This document shows, one piece after another, positions 8,801 to 17,799 of a stretch of DNA of 64,000 nt. The DNA comes from JADJOM01 sp046327715 (GTDB taxonomy: Bacteria; Gemmatimonadota; Gemmatimonadetes; Gemmatimonadales; GWC2-71-9), in the NCBI GenBank assembly GCA_046327715.1, contig JAXLXY010000011.1, positions 1 to 64,000 on the forward strand, written 5' to 3'. The number at the start of each line of letters is the position of its first letter. Position 1 is the stretch's first letter. The notes beneath the pieces were generated by a model that did no database searches, was not told the DNA's origin, and worked only from the letters and a program-made list of their open reading frames with translations. Both the position numbers and the translations under genes were made by a program.

Positions 8801-10585
8801 ATGACCTGGCTCTCCTCGATCCTCGTGGCGCTCCTGACGGCGGCCCTCGGCCTGTTCCTGAGCGGCTTCGTGGCCTCACTGGCCGTGGACTGGTACCGGA
8901 TCTCCTCCTTCGAGGGCGGGTCGGGCTACTTCGTGGTCGGCCTGGCACTGCTCGGCGGGATCATCAGCTTCGGCCTCGGGCTCCTGGCGTCCCGCTACGT
9001 GGCTGCGCACCCGGAGCCGGGCATCCTCAAGGCCCTCGGCTTCTCGGTCGGCGGCGTGGCCGGCATCCTGGGCGTCATCGCCGGGGTGGCGCGGCTCCTC
9101 GCCGACGTCCCCCCGGAGATCGCAGGCGAGGGCCTGTTCTTCCAGGTGGAAGTCCGCTGGCCCGCCGGCGACACCACCGATCCCCGCACCCTCGCGGGCG
9201 TCGGCAGCATCACGCTCGGCAGCATGACGATCTCCCACGTGCGGCGGAAGGCGGAGGATGGCCCGCTCTTCGTGGCCGACGCCCGGCAGGTGGAGGGGCG
9301 CTGGGTGGTGCCCGGGGCCGTCCGCATCTTCACCAACCGCGGACGGCGGCTCCTCAGCGCGCAGATCGGCGACAAGGACCTTGGCGGCGTGCTGATCCCG
9401 CAGCGCGGCCAGCCCTCCGCGCGCGACACCGCGTGGACCGAGTGGTATCCCCGCGCGCGGCCCGGTGCGCCGGCGCTTCCCGACACGCTGTTCACCTACC
9501 GCTACCGGGTCACCCGGCAGAGCGAGCCGGTGCGGGTGGACCAGGTCGGGCCGTTCGAGGTGGCCACGATCTCGAATTACTTCTTCACGACCGGCGACAC
9601 CCCGGAGTTCTCGGCGTACTCCCGGTTCCGGGTGAGCCTGGGCGGGGCGCCGGTGCCCGTCGCGGGCGAGATCTCCGGGCTGGCCGTGGTGCCGGGCGAC
9701 CCGCCGGCGCTGCTCGCAAGTGTGGAGGCCCCGGACGAGACCCAGGGGATCTGGCTCGTGACCGCGGGCGCCGACGGGCCCCGCGTGGAGCGGGTGAGCA
9801 CCGGTCAGCTCCCCACCGACCCGATGCTCATCACCAGTGACCCGGCCCGCTTCCGCGCCTCGCGCGACCGGACCGGGCCCCGGGGCTGGATCGACCGGAC
9901 CAGCTTTGCCGAGCCGGGGCTCTACAGGTTCTGGGACGCGATCTTCGACAGCCGCACCCGGCACGCCACGCCGCTCACGCTCCCCGAGGATCCGTTCCCC
10001 CTCCCCTCGCCCGGCCTCCTCACCGTCTCGCCCGATGAACGGAGCGTGGTGTGGCTGGCGCATGCCGACGGCGAGGCCCACCCGGTGCTCGGCGTGACGG
10101 ACTACGTCGCGAAGGAGAGCTACACGCTGCCGATCGACCGGACGCGGATGCGCTACGGCACCGACGATTCCCTGGATCCGGCCTGGGTAGCGCATCACTT
10201 CGCGTGGGAGCGTGGAGCGGGCGGGGTGGACCGGCTGGTGGAGCGGAAGGCCTTCACCCCGCTCCCCTACCGCGTGGAACGGAGCGCGGGCAAGCCCGGC
10301 GAGTGGCAGGGCCTCACCCTCCGCCCGGGCGGGGAGGCGCTGCGATCGGCGATCGTGGCGGCGATGGTTGCGGAGCTCGGCGCCGAGCGGGCACCCGGCG
10401 GGCCGGACGACACCCGGACGAGCCTGCGCCTGGAGGGAATGGACCTGGGCGCGACGGTGATCGAGTCCGAGGGATACGTTTCGATCTCCACCTACCACGG
10501 CGACCCGGCGGCGATGGCCCGCATCGCCGACCGGCTCGACGCGCTGCTCGCGACGGGACGGTTCGACAGCCTCTTCGTGCGCTGA
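8801..10585 (+). CDS. Membrane-anchored protein with a large soluble domain, unrecognised
   Basis: This 594-residue protein does not fit a family I recognise. Three hydrophobic segments occupy the first 105 residues (about 5-30, 44-64 and 76-104), followed by a soluble part of about 490 residues. That part is rich in beta-type sequence; its middle has repeat-like phrases (SGLAVVPGDPPALLASV, GLLTVSPDERSVVWLAHAD) resembling blades of a WD40/TolB-like propeller. The last 100 residues (EALRSAIVAAMVAELG to the end) look like a separate alpha/beta domain. It stands alone between a divergent lipoprotein and a convergent DUF6174 gene. The soluble domain probably faces the periplasm; function is unknown. 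Confidence 0.75.
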   Translation: MTWLSSILVALLTAALGLFLSGFVASLAVDWYRISSFEGGSGYFVVGLALLGGIISFGLGLLASRYVAAHPEPGILKALGFSVGGVAGILGVIAGVARLLADVPPEIAGEGLFFQVEVRWPAGDTTDPRTLAGVGSITLGSMTISHVRRKAEDGPLFVADARQVEGRWVVPGAVRIFTNRGRRLLSAQIGDKDLGGVLIPQRGQPSARDTAWTEWYPRARPGAPALPDTLFTYRYRVTRQSEPVRVDQVGPFEVATISNYFFTTGDTPEFSAYSRFRVSLGGAPVPVAGEISGLAVVPGDPPALLASVEAPDETQGIWLVTAGADGPRVERVSTGQLPTDPMLITSDPARFRASRDRTGPRGWIDRTSFAEPGLYRFWDAIFDSRTRHATPLTLPEDPFPLPSPGLLTVSPDERSVVWLAHADGEAHPVLGVTDYVAKESYTLPIDRTRMRYGTDDSLDPAWVAHHFAWERGAGGVDRLVERKAFTPLPYRVERSAGKPGEWQGLTLRPGGEALRSAIVAAMVAELGAERAPGGPDDTRTSLRLEGMDLGATVIESEGYVSISTYHGDPAAMARIADRLDALLATGRFDSLFVR

Positions 10586-10598
10586 GCGGCGCGGGGGC

Positions 10599-11132
10599 CT
10601 AGTCCGCGACCGGCTCCAGCGACAGCACCCGGATCCCCGAGCCGATGTCAGCGACGGTCCGGCTGCTGCCGCTGACGGTCAGGGGATGCCCGAGGGTGGA
10701 GTCGAACTCCGCGAACACCGTCCAGCCCGTGTCGGCGAGCTGCCGTCGCACCTCGCCGAAGAGCTGTGGCACCGTCAGCCCCGCCGTGAGGGGCCGCGGG
10801 AGGTCGCCCACCACGCTTCCCTCCTCCAGCACCGACACGATCCCGCCGCGGACCGTCACCCGGATGACCGGCTTCGGCGGGCAGAAACAGGACACCTGGT
10901 AACGCAGCACGTAGCTCGAGGGGCCCCGGGCCTCCCAGCGCGCCTCCGCCCGGGCGAGGCGCTGTGCGAGCGCGGTGTCGGGCGGTGCATCCACCTCGGG
11001 GAGGAGGGCGGCGGGACCCGCATGGTGCGCCTGCGCGCGGGCCGCGGCGTAGGCCGCGAGCGCCAGCGCCACGACCACCGCCAGCCCGAGGGGCGTGGGC
11101 CGCGGCCCGGGATCAGCCTGCCGGAAGTGCAT
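10599..11132 (-). CDS. DUF6174-domain membrane-anchored protein
   Basis: This 177-residue protein has a single N-terminal hydrophobic helix (about 15-35) after a short basic or polar start, then a periplasmic domain of DUF6174 type. The family signature SYVLRYQVSCFCPP is present around residues 72-85, followed by a beta-rich stretch and EVRRQLADTGWTVFAEFDSTLGHP. Families of this kind are small secreted or lipid-anchored proteins of unknown role. Its ATG lies 20 bases inside the end of the upstream YaeQ gene, implying translational coupling. Confidence 0.75.
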   Translation of the reverse strand: MHFRQADPGPRPTPLGLAVVVALALAAYAAARAQAHHAGPAALLPEVDAPPDTALAQRLARAEARWEARGPSSYVLRYQVSCFCPPKPVIRVTVRGGIVSVLEEGSVVGDLPRPLTAGLTVPQLFGEVRRQLADTGWTVFAEFDSTLGHPLTVSGSSRTVADIGSGIRVLSLEPVAD

Positions 11133-11658
11133 GTCGTTCCACCACGCCGGTGAGGGTGTCGTTGCCCATGGTCACGTAGAGGTGCCGCTCGGTCACCGAG
11201 AGCGTGAACTTCGTCCGTCGGTCGAGCCGGGCGGCCAGCGCGTCGAGGAGATCGCGGTCCACGCTGTACACCTCGAGCTCCGCCGCGCGGTGGATCCGCT
11301 CACCGGCCAGCTGTCGCAGCAGCAGCGCGGGGTCCTTGTGGGTGTAGACCGCCACCCGCGGTGCCGCCATGCTGGCCTTGTGCAGCCGGGCCGCGTCGGG
11401 CCACCCGACCTCCACCCAGAGGCGCAGCGCCCCCGTGAGGTCCTTGACCGTGAAGGCCGGCTCGCCGGGCTCGGAAAGGCCCTTCCCGAAGCTGATGCCC
11501 TCCGCGTACTCCAGGCAATAGGCCAGCACCCTGGTGAGCAGGTACTCCTCCGTCTCGGAGGGGTGGCACGCCACCTTGAGCGCGAGGGTCTCGTAGACGC
11601 CGCGGTCCACGTCGGCGAGCTCGATGTCGAAGGTGTACAGCGTGGCGCCGAGGGCCAT
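11113..11658 (-). CDS. yaeQ: YaeQ family protein
   Basis: This 181-residue protein is a clear YaeQ homologue (PD-(D/E)XK nuclease-like fold; cellular role unsettled). It starts MALGATLYTFDIELADVDRG and contains the family blocks KVACHPSETEEYLLTRVLAY, GLSEPGEPAF and WVEVGWPDAARLHKAS, ending with a conserved SVTERHLYVTMGNDT region. Length is normal for the family. The ATG at 11658 is chosen by homology; the frame is open further upstream. It lies 26 bases after the glutathione peroxidase gene and overlaps the DUF6174 gene by 20 bases, so these three probably form an operon. Confidence 0.9.
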   Translation of the reverse strand: MALGATLYTFDIELADVDRGVYETLALKVACHPSETEEYLLTRVLAYCLEYAEGISFGKGLSEPGEPAFTVKDLTGALRLWVEVGWPDAARLHKASMAAPRVAVYTHKDPALLLRQLAGERIHRAAELEVYSVDRDLLDALAARLDRRTKFTLSVTERHLYVTMGNDTLTGVVERHALPAG

Positions 11659-11684
11659 CGGGTGGGTCCGGTGGGAGGGGAAGG

Positions 11685-12167
11685 TCAGCCGAGCAGGGGC
11701 AGGATGTCCCGCTCGACCTGCTCCGGGGTGTCGGTCGGCGCGTAGCGCGCCAGCACCACCCCGTCGGCGCCCACCAGGAACTTGGTGAAGTTCCACTTGA
11801 TGGCCGTGGAGCCGAGCAGGCCCGGCCGCGCCTCCTTGAGGTGGTCGTAGAGCGGGTGCGCGCCCGGCCCGTTCACCTCGATCTTGCTGAACATCGGGAA
11901 GGTCACGTCGTAGGTGCGGGCGCAGAACCGGCGGATCTCCGCGGCGTCGCCCGGCTCCTGGTGGCCGAACTGGTCGCAAGGGAAGCCGAGGACCACGAGA
12001 CCCCGCCGCCGGTGCCTGCGGTACAGCGCCTCGAGCCCCGCGTACTGCGGCGTGAAGCCGCACTGGCTCGCCACGTTGACGATGAGCAGCACCTTGCCCC
12101 GGTATGGGGCGAGCGTGGTCGGTGTGCCATCGAGGGTGTGGACGGGAATGTCGTACAGGGAGGACAT
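11685..12167 (-). CDS. Glutathione peroxidase family thiol peroxidase
   Basis: This 160-residue protein is a full-length glutathione peroxidase-like enzyme that reduces hydroperoxides, in bacteria usually with thioredoxin. Catalytic Cys36 sits in NVASQCGFT, a second Cys64 in GFPCDQFG (likely the resolving cysteine, with the conserved Gln two residues later), and the Trp-Asn pair in KWNFTKFLV. There is no signal peptide, so it is cytosolic. A -10-like TAGATT lies about 45 bases upstream. It leads a probable unit with YaeQ and DUF6174, consistent with a housekeeping oxidative-stress role. Confidence 0.93.
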   Translation of the reverse strand: MSSLYDIPVHTLDGTPTTLAPYRGKVLLIVNVASQCGFTPQYAGLEALYRRHRRRGLVVLGFPCDQFGHQEPGDAAEIRRFCARTYDVTFPMFSKIEVNGPGAHPLYDHLKEARPGLLGSTAIKWNFTKFLVGADGVVLARYAPTDTPEQVERDILPLLG

Positions 12168-12246
12168 GGATCCGGGCGGGTGGCGGGAAGTCGCGGCGAT
12201 CGGACCCCAATCTACCGCGCCGCGGCCTCCCGCGGGGGCCGGGTGG

Positions 12247-12765
12247 TCAGCGCGCCGGCCCGCCCACCGGCCGCGCGGAGGCGAGGGCGGGGATGCTCAT
12301 CGGGGCCACGCTGGTGCGGTCGCCCGTCACCACACGACGGTGGTAGTCCACCTGACCCAGGTGGAAGGCGAGGTGGCTGGCCAGGTGCAGCAGGAAATCC
12401 CCGGTGACCAGCTGCTGTCCCAGCAGCGCCTGGGGGTAGGTCTCTTCCAGCCGCTCCGGCGGGAGCCCGGCGAGCGTGGTCAGCACGTCGCGCTCGGTGG
12501 CATCCAGCTCCGTGAGCAGTGCGGCGCGGCTGGCCGGCGGGGCGTGGAACTCGGCCTCGCGGTCGCGGAGGTAGCCGGTGTCGCCGAGCTGGGCGCCGAC
12601 GAAGTGGCGCAGGTTCCCGCAGACGTGGCGCACCAGGATGCCCCCGGAGTTCGGCAGGCCGTCGGCCGGCCGCCAGGGATGGTCGTCGGTGGGGTATGCC
12701 TCGACTTCGCGGCGGAGGGTGCGGAGCTCGCGGCGGAAGAGCGCGCTGAGGGAAGCGACCAGCAT
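12247..12765 (-). CDS. DinB/YfiT-like superfamily protein
   Basis: This 172-residue helical protein is of the DinB-like four-helix-bundle superfamily (DUF1572-like). Candidate metal ligands are in GILVRHVCGNLRHFVGAQ and in LLHLASHLAFHLGQVDYH, matching the family pattern of three histidines on the bundle. Members include thiol transferases and stress proteins; the substrate is unknown. The start MLVASLSALF is chosen because a -10-like TATCCT (12810-12815) lies inside the longer alternative frame, which could start at 12822. Confidence 0.78.
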   Translation of the reverse strand: MLVASLSALFRRELRTLRREVEAYPTDDHPWRPADGLPNSGGILVRHVCGNLRHFVGAQLGDTGYLRDREAEFHAPPASRAALLTELDATERDVLTTLAGLPPERLEETYPQALLGQQLVTGDFLLHLASHLAFHLGQVDYHRRVVTGDRTSVAPMSIPALASARPVGGPAR

Positions 12766-12846
12766 CGAGGGATCTCGCGACTGAGGGGAGTCGGCGCAGG
12801 GGAGCCACAAGGATACGCGCATCCGCGCCGCCCGGCACGGGCGGGG

Positions 12847-13992
12847 TCAGGCCGGCACGGCGGACCCGGCCACGACGCGGTTCCGTCCCTCGCGCTTGGC
12901 CACCAGCAGCCGTCCGTCGGCCGCGCGCACCAGGGTCTCGAGGTCGGAACCGTCGGCGGGCGAGGCCGCCACGCCCGCCGAGATGGTGAGCCGGAGCGAC
13001 GGCCCGCCGGGCGGGGTCAGGCCGGCCTGGGCCACCAGCTCCTGCACCCGGCGCACCTGCGTGGCGGCGGCGGGCCCGGGGGTATCGAGGTAGGCGATCG
13101 CGAACTCCTCGCCCCCCCAGCGGGTGACGAGGTCGGTGCGGCGCAGCCCGTTGCGGAGGGCGCCGGCGAGCTCGCGCAGCACCGCGTCGCCGACCAGGTG
13201 GCCATGGGCGTCGTTGACCTGCTTGAAGTGATCGGCGTCGATCATCACCACGCTGAGCGAGGTGCCGCGGCGGGCGGCGCGCAGCAGCTCGTCGCGCAGC
13301 CGCTCCTCGAAGGTCCGCCGGTTCATGAGGCCGGTCAGCGGGTCAGTGGTGGCGTGGTCGCGCAACCGCACCGCCCACTGGGCGATCCCGGCGCACATGC
13401 CCGCAAAGAGGAGCAGCGTCACCACCCGCTCCACCTGGACCCCCCAGTCGAACTGCCCGTACTGCAGCACGTCCGCGGTCGGGACCTCGGGCCAGCGACT
13501 CGCGCCCCACGCGACGATGGCGGCATACTGCGCCCCCGCCACCGCGCCCGCGAAGAGGGGCACCCGGCGGTCCCAGCGGATGCAGGTACCGACCAGGGCC
13601 AGGAAGTAGCCCAGGAAGGTGACGCGGCCGTTCACCGCCGCCGCGGGGTGACCCTGCGCCACGTCCAGGTAGTGGAGGAACGAGACCAGCGACACGTCGC
13701 CGATGGCGGTGGCCATGGCCAGCCATGCGGGGCGCTCGCCCCGCCGGGTGGCGTGGAGCACCAGGAGCGCCAGCGCCAGGCAGGTGACGTTGATGGGGAC
13801 GGCGCGGCGGTACTCCGCGTTGGCCGGGTCCTGCCACACCACCACGAGGCCGAGCCCCGTCAGCAGCCCGATGAGCAGGACACGCACCCGCGCCACGCGG
13901 TGCTCGCTCTGCATGGCGAGGTCGGAGGCATCGCGATCGCCGCGCCAGACGCGGCCGGCGGTCTCGAGGAGGGCGCGTGCGAGGTGGGTCAT
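12847..13992 (-). CDS. Diguanylate cyclase with N-terminal membrane sensor
   Basis: This 381-residue protein makes cyclic di-GMP. Its first 200 residues hold five to six hydrophobic helices, an integral membrane sensor region of no recognised type. The GGDEF domain (about 215-375) is intact: DPLTGLMNRRTFEERL entry, an active-site GGEEF in RWGGEEFAIAYLD, and an inhibitory I-site RRTD placed exactly five residues before it, so product feedback inhibition is expected. The C-terminal ADGRLLVAKREGRNRV is the typical end of the domain. No EAL domain is present. A promoter-like GTAACCT lies about 50 bases upstream. No c-di-GMP effector is encoded nearby. Confidence 0.93.
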   Translation of the reverse strand: MTHLARALLETAGRVWRGDRDASDLAMQSEHRVARVRVLLIGLLTGLGLVVVWQDPANAEYRRAVPINVTCLALALLVLHATRRGERPAWLAMATAIGDVSLVSFLHYLDVAQGHPAAAVNGRVTFLGYFLALVGTCIRWDRRVPLFAGAVAGAQYAAIVAWGASRWPEVPTADVLQYGQFDWGVQVERVVTLLLFAGMCAGIAQWAVRLRDHATTDPLTGLMNRRTFEERLRDELLRAARRGTSLSVVMIDADHFKQVNDAHGHLVGDAVLRELAGALRNGLRRTDLVTRWGGEEFAIAYLDTPGPAAATQVRRVQELVAQAGLTPPGGPSLRLTISAGVAASPADGSDLETLVRAADGRLLVAKREGRNRVVAGSAVPA

Positions 13993-14085
13993 GCCGGAGG
14001 GTGAGGGTGAACGCCGCGGAGTGGCGCAGGGACGGCGAAGGTTACGCAGGCCGGTCCCGGGCGTCCATGTGGCGCCGGACGGGCG

Positions 14086-17000
14086 CTACCCCGGGAGCGT
14101 CGGCGCGACGCGGTCCGCCCGGTCGAGTGACCGGCGCACCGCCCGGGCCAGGGCCTCGAGGGTAAACGGCTTGGCGAGGACATCGCCGTAGGCGGCCAGC
14201 TGTTCCTCCATGCCCGCCTCCCCGCCGATGAATCCGGAGATGAACAGCACGGGAATCCGGCTCCCCCGGGCGCCCAGGCCGCGCGCCAGTTCCAGCCCGC
14301 CCATGCGGGGCATCATCACGTCGGCCAGCACCAGGTCCACCGGCGCCCCGCGGCGCTCCAGCAGCTGGAGCGCCATCACGCCGTCGTCCGCCGGCACGAT
14401 CTGGTAGCCCAGGGACTCGAGCGAGCCGGTGGCCACCCGGCGCACCATCGGGTCGTCGTCGACGAGCAGGATCACCTCATCGCCGCGGGGCGGTCCGGCC
14501 GCGTGGGCGGCCCGCCCACCCGCGGGCTCCGTGCCGACCGGCAGCCACACCTCCATCCGGGTGCCGGCGCCTGGGGCGCTCTCCACCTCGATGGCCCCGC
14601 CCTGGTTGGTGACGATGCCGTGGCAGACCGCGAGCCCGAGCCCGCCCCCCCGCTCGACGCCCTTGGTGGTGAAGAACGGCTCGAAGATCCGCGCCCGCAC
14701 CTCCGGTGTCATCCCGGTGCCGTTGTCGGTGACCTCGAGGCAGACGAATTCGCCCGGGGGGAGGGTGGTGGCGCCCACGGCCCGCGGCGAGGAGAGCGAC
14801 ACGTTCCGGGCCCGCAGGCTGAGCTGGCCGCCCTCCGGCATCGCGTCGCGCGCGTTCATCACCAGGTTGATCACCACCTGTTCCAGCTGGGTCTCGTCGG
14901 TGCGGACCGGCCGGAGGTCACCGGGCAGGGTCAGCTCCACCCGGATCCGGTCGCCGGCCAGCAGGGCCATCGAGTCGCCCAGGCGCTGCAGCACGTCGGG
15001 CAGCCGCACGGTGGCCTGGGTGGCCTGCTGGGCCCGCGCAAACGAGAGCAGCTGCCGCGTGATCCGCGCCACCCGCTCCCCCGCGAGCCGGATCTGCCGC
15101 AGGTCGTCGAGCGCCTCGGGATGGCCGGCGATCTGCTGCTCCGCCAGCTCCGCGTACCCCAGCACGCCCACCATGCTGTTGTTGATCTCGTGGGCCACGC
15201 CGCCGGCAAGCCGCCCCAGCCCCTCCAGCTTCTGGGCCTGCACCAGCTGGCCCTCCAGCCGCTTCCGCTCGGCCAGCTCGGCGGCCAGCTGCGCCGTCCG
15301 CTGCTCCACCCGCGCCTCGAGCGTTTCGCGGGCCAGCTCGAGGTCACGCGTCCGCTCCGCCACCGTCTGCTCGAGCGCGCGTCCCCGCTCCTCCAGCACC
15401 CGCCGGCGCGCCCGGCTGACGAGCACCAGCAGCAGCAGCGCCAGGGATACCACCGCCGGAAGGAAGAGCGGGCTCTCGTACAGCCGGAAGCGGATCCGGA
15501 AGGCGAGATCGACGGGGGCGCGGGTCCAGTGACCATCCTGGTTCGCGGCCCGCAGGCGGAACCGGTAGGACCCGCCGGCGAGCGGACCGTACGACACGGT
15601 CCGCCGCCGCCCGGCGTCGATCCAGGCCGTGTCCACGCCGTCCATCCGGTACTCCACGCGGACGCGTGACGGCACCAGGGCGTTGGTGGTGGCAAAGGTG
15701 ATCTCCAGCCGGCTGGCGTGCGGGTGCAGCGTCATCCCGGGGCCGATCGCCTGCTCCACGCCATCGAGCACCACGTGCTCGAGGTGCACCTGCGGCGCGA
15801 CCGTGTCGGCGGCGATCATCGCGGGATCCAGGCGCACCACGCCGGCGTAGCTCGGCAGCCAGAGCCGGCCCCGCGCGTCGCGGTAGAGCTGGCTCTGGAT
15901 ATCGCCGTTGAGCTCGGTGGTGGGAAGGCCGTCCTCGCGGTCGAAGCTCCGCAGCGCCGGGGACCTGCGCCCGCCGTCGGCCAGGGCCTCGAGGTCCCGG
16001 CGGGGCACCCGGAGCAGGCCGTAGCTCGACGCCAGCCAGAGATAGCCGTCCCGGTCCTCCGCAATGCCGAGCACCTCGTACTTGAGCCGCGGGTCGAGCC
16101 CGCCGAGGTGGACGATGCGGTTCCGCCGCAGCACGTACAGCCCGGAGTCGGAGGTGCCGATCCAGACGTTGGCGCCCTGCGGATGGAGGGCCCAGACGTC
16201 GGGGTCGGTGAGCCCGTCGGCTTCACGGAAGCGGCGCGGGCCGGCGCTGTCGATGACGGTCAGCCCCGGCCGCCCCACGAGCAGCCGGCCGGTGGAATCG
16301 CGGACCACGACGCGCGGCACGTCGTCCGGCTCGAGCCCCAGGTCGTGATTCACCGCCACCGCGGGCCCGCCGCCGTCGGAGCGGTAGAGCCCGCCGCCCG
16401 TGATGATCCACAGGCGCTGCCCCGGATCCTCGTAGAAACCGATCACATCCTCGGCGGGCAGCTTGAGCCGCGCCGTCAGGTCGTGCACCCCACCGGCGTC
16501 CAGCCGCACCACGCGGCGGTTGCCGGGGGAGGCCCAGATGCCCCCTGCCGCCGCGGGCCACGTGGCGATCGAGCCTGTCCCCGGGCCGGAGGGCGGGATC
16601 GCAGGGTGGAACCGGTGCCCGTCGAAGCGATAGACCCCGCCATCGAACGCCGTGACCCACAGGCCCCCGTCCCGGTCGCCGCGGATGCTCCAGATCGACT
16701 CGTGCGGCAGGCCGCGGTCCGCCTGGTAGGTCAGGAACGCGCCCCGCTGGTACTTCTCGAGTCCTGCGCCGGTTCCGGCCCAAACCCGCCCGAGCGCGTC
16801 CACGAAGGTGCTCAGCACCTGGCGCGCCGCGGTGCCCTCGGTGGGATTCACCGTGCGCAGCGCCTGCCCGTCCCACAGCAGCACGCCCCGGCCATCGGTG
16901 CCGAGCCACAGCCCGCCGTCCGGCGAGCGGGCCAGCGACCAGACCGGGGCCGGCGCCGGCCCGCCGGTGGCCACCGACCGGTCGGCCCGCGGGCGGCCGC

Positions 17001-17739
17001 CGGCGTCGAGCGTCACGTGGGTGATGCCCTCCCGCGTTGCGACCCACATCCCGCCGGCGCCGTCATCGACCAGGTCGAACGCGCTCGCTCCGCCCAGCGG
17101 CGAGGCGAGCGACGTGTCGACCGCGTCCCCGCGCGTCACCCGCAGCTGGCGGCGCCCCCCGATCCAGACCCGGCCCTCACGATCCTCGAGCAGCGCGTAC
17201 TGCCGCCCTTCCGCGCCCGGCACCGCCTGGAAGTCGGTCCCGTCGCCCACGTACGCCCCGTCCTCCGTGGCCACCCAGATCCGACCCCGGCGGTCCTCCA
17301 GCACCTTCCAGGCCTCGGCGCCCGGGATGTCGGTCTCGGGTATGCGGCGGAGCGTGTCGGCCTCCCGCACCACGAGGCCGCGGGCCGTGGAGATCCACAG
17401 CCGCCCGCGGCGGTCGAGGTTGAGGCTGTTGATCCACTGCGAGGGAAGGCGGGCGGAGGCGATGGACGTGAAGGCGAGGCCGTCGTAACGCACCAGGCCG
17501 CGCCGGGTGCCGAGCCAGAGGTAGCCGTCCGGCGTCTGCGCCACCGCGTTGACCTGCGTCTCGGGCAGCCCCTGGTCCTGCCCGATAATGCGCCGGAACC
17601 AGGTCGGGCGCTCCGGTTCCTGGCCCCGGACGGGGTGCGCGAGCCCGAGGGCGAGCAGCACCATCGCGCGCCACGGCCGGCCCGGCCGCGCGACAGCGCT
17701 GCGGAGATGGCGCACGGCAGCGGCGAAGGCGGAGGGCAT
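14086..17739 (-). CDS. Hybrid two-component sensor: beta-propeller, Y_Y_Y, HisKA-HATPase, receiver
   Basis: This 1217-residue hybrid kinase has the architecture of propeller-type hybrid two-component systems. After a signal sequence come about 14 repeats of the two-component regulator propeller type (for example GYLWLGTRRGLVRYDG, RIWVATEDGAY), then a Y_Y_Y domain (around 650-740, YRMDGVDTAWIDAG), one membrane helix (about 755-775), a coiled linker, HisKA with His850 in GGVAHEINN, HATPase_c, and a receiver with Asp1140 in LADVMMPRMG. The sensor lies in the periplasm. The ATG at 17739 is chosen over 17781 because GATACT ends six bases before it. It follows the esterase gene closely, so readthrough from that gene is also possible. 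In Bacteroidetes such systems sense glycans; the ligand here is unknown. Confidence 0.9.
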   Translation of the reverse strand: MPSAFAAAVRHLRSAVARPGRPWRAMVLLALGLAHPVRGQEPERPTWFRRIIGQDQGLPETQVNAVAQTPDGYLWLGTRRGLVRYDGLAFTSIASARLPSQWINSLNLDRRGRLWISTARGLVVREADTLRRIPETDIPGAEAWKVLEDRRGRIWVATEDGAYVGDGTDFQAVPGAEGRQYALLEDREGRVWIGGRRQLRVTRGDAVDTSLASPLGGASAFDLVDDGAGGMWVATREGITHVTLDAGGRPRADRSVATGGPAPAPVWSLARSPDGGLWLGTDGRGVLLWDGQALRTVNPTEGTAARQVLSTFVDALGRVWAGTGAGLEKYQRGAFLTYQADRGLPHESIWSIRGDRDGGLWVTAFDGGVYRFDGHRFHPAIPPSGPGTGSIATWPAAAGGIWASPGNRRVVRLDAGGVHDLTARLKLPAEDVIGFYEDPGQRLWIITGGGLYRSDGGGPAVAVNHDLGLEPDDVPRVVVRDSTGRLLVGRPGLTVIDSAGPRRFREADGLTDPDVWALHPQGANVWIGTSDSGLYVLRRNRIVHLGGLDPRLKYEVLGIAEDRDGYLWLASSYGLLRVPRRDLEALADGGRRSPALRSFDREDGLPTTELNGDIQSQLYRDARGRLWLPSYAGVVRLDPAMIAADTVAPQVHLEHVVLDGVEQAIGPGMTLHPHASRLEITFATTNALVPSRVRVEYRMDGVDTAWIDAGRRRTVSYGPLAGGSYRFRLRAANQDGHWTRAPVDLAFRIRFRLYESPLFLPAVVSLALLLLVLVSRARRRVLEERGRALEQTVAERTRDLELARETLEARVEQRTAQLAAELAERKRLEGQLVQAQKLEGLGRLAGGVAHEINNSMVGVLGYAELAEQQIAGHPEALDDLRQIRLAGERVARITRQLLSFARAQQATQATVRLPDVLQRLGDSMALLAGDRIRVELTLPGDLRPVRTDETQLEQVVINLVMNARDAMPEGGQLSLRARNVSLSSPRAVGATTLPPGEFVCLEVTDNGTGMTPEVRARIFEPFFTTKGVERGGGLGLAVCHGIVTNQGGAIEVESAPGAGTRMEVWLPVGTEPAGGRAAHAAGPPRGDEVILLVDDDPMVRRVATGSLESLGYQIVPADDGVMALQLLERRGAPVDLVLADVMMPRMGGLELARGLGARGSRIPVLFISGFIGGEAGMEEQLAAYGDVLAKPFTLEALARAVRRSLDRADRVAPTLPG

Positions 17740-17745
17740 GCCGCG

Positions 17746-17751
17746 AGTATC
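17746..17751 (-). promoter_or_regulatory. -10 element for a leaderless hybrid-kinase transcript
   Basis: GATACT on the minus strand is followed by six bases (CGCGGC) and the ATG at 17739. The spacing matches that seen before other genes in the window and decides between the two possible starts. Confidence 0.45.
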
Positions 17752-17799
17752 GACCTGCGGAGGGGGCGCCTTGAGCGTCATGCGGGGCCGGCGCCGGCG

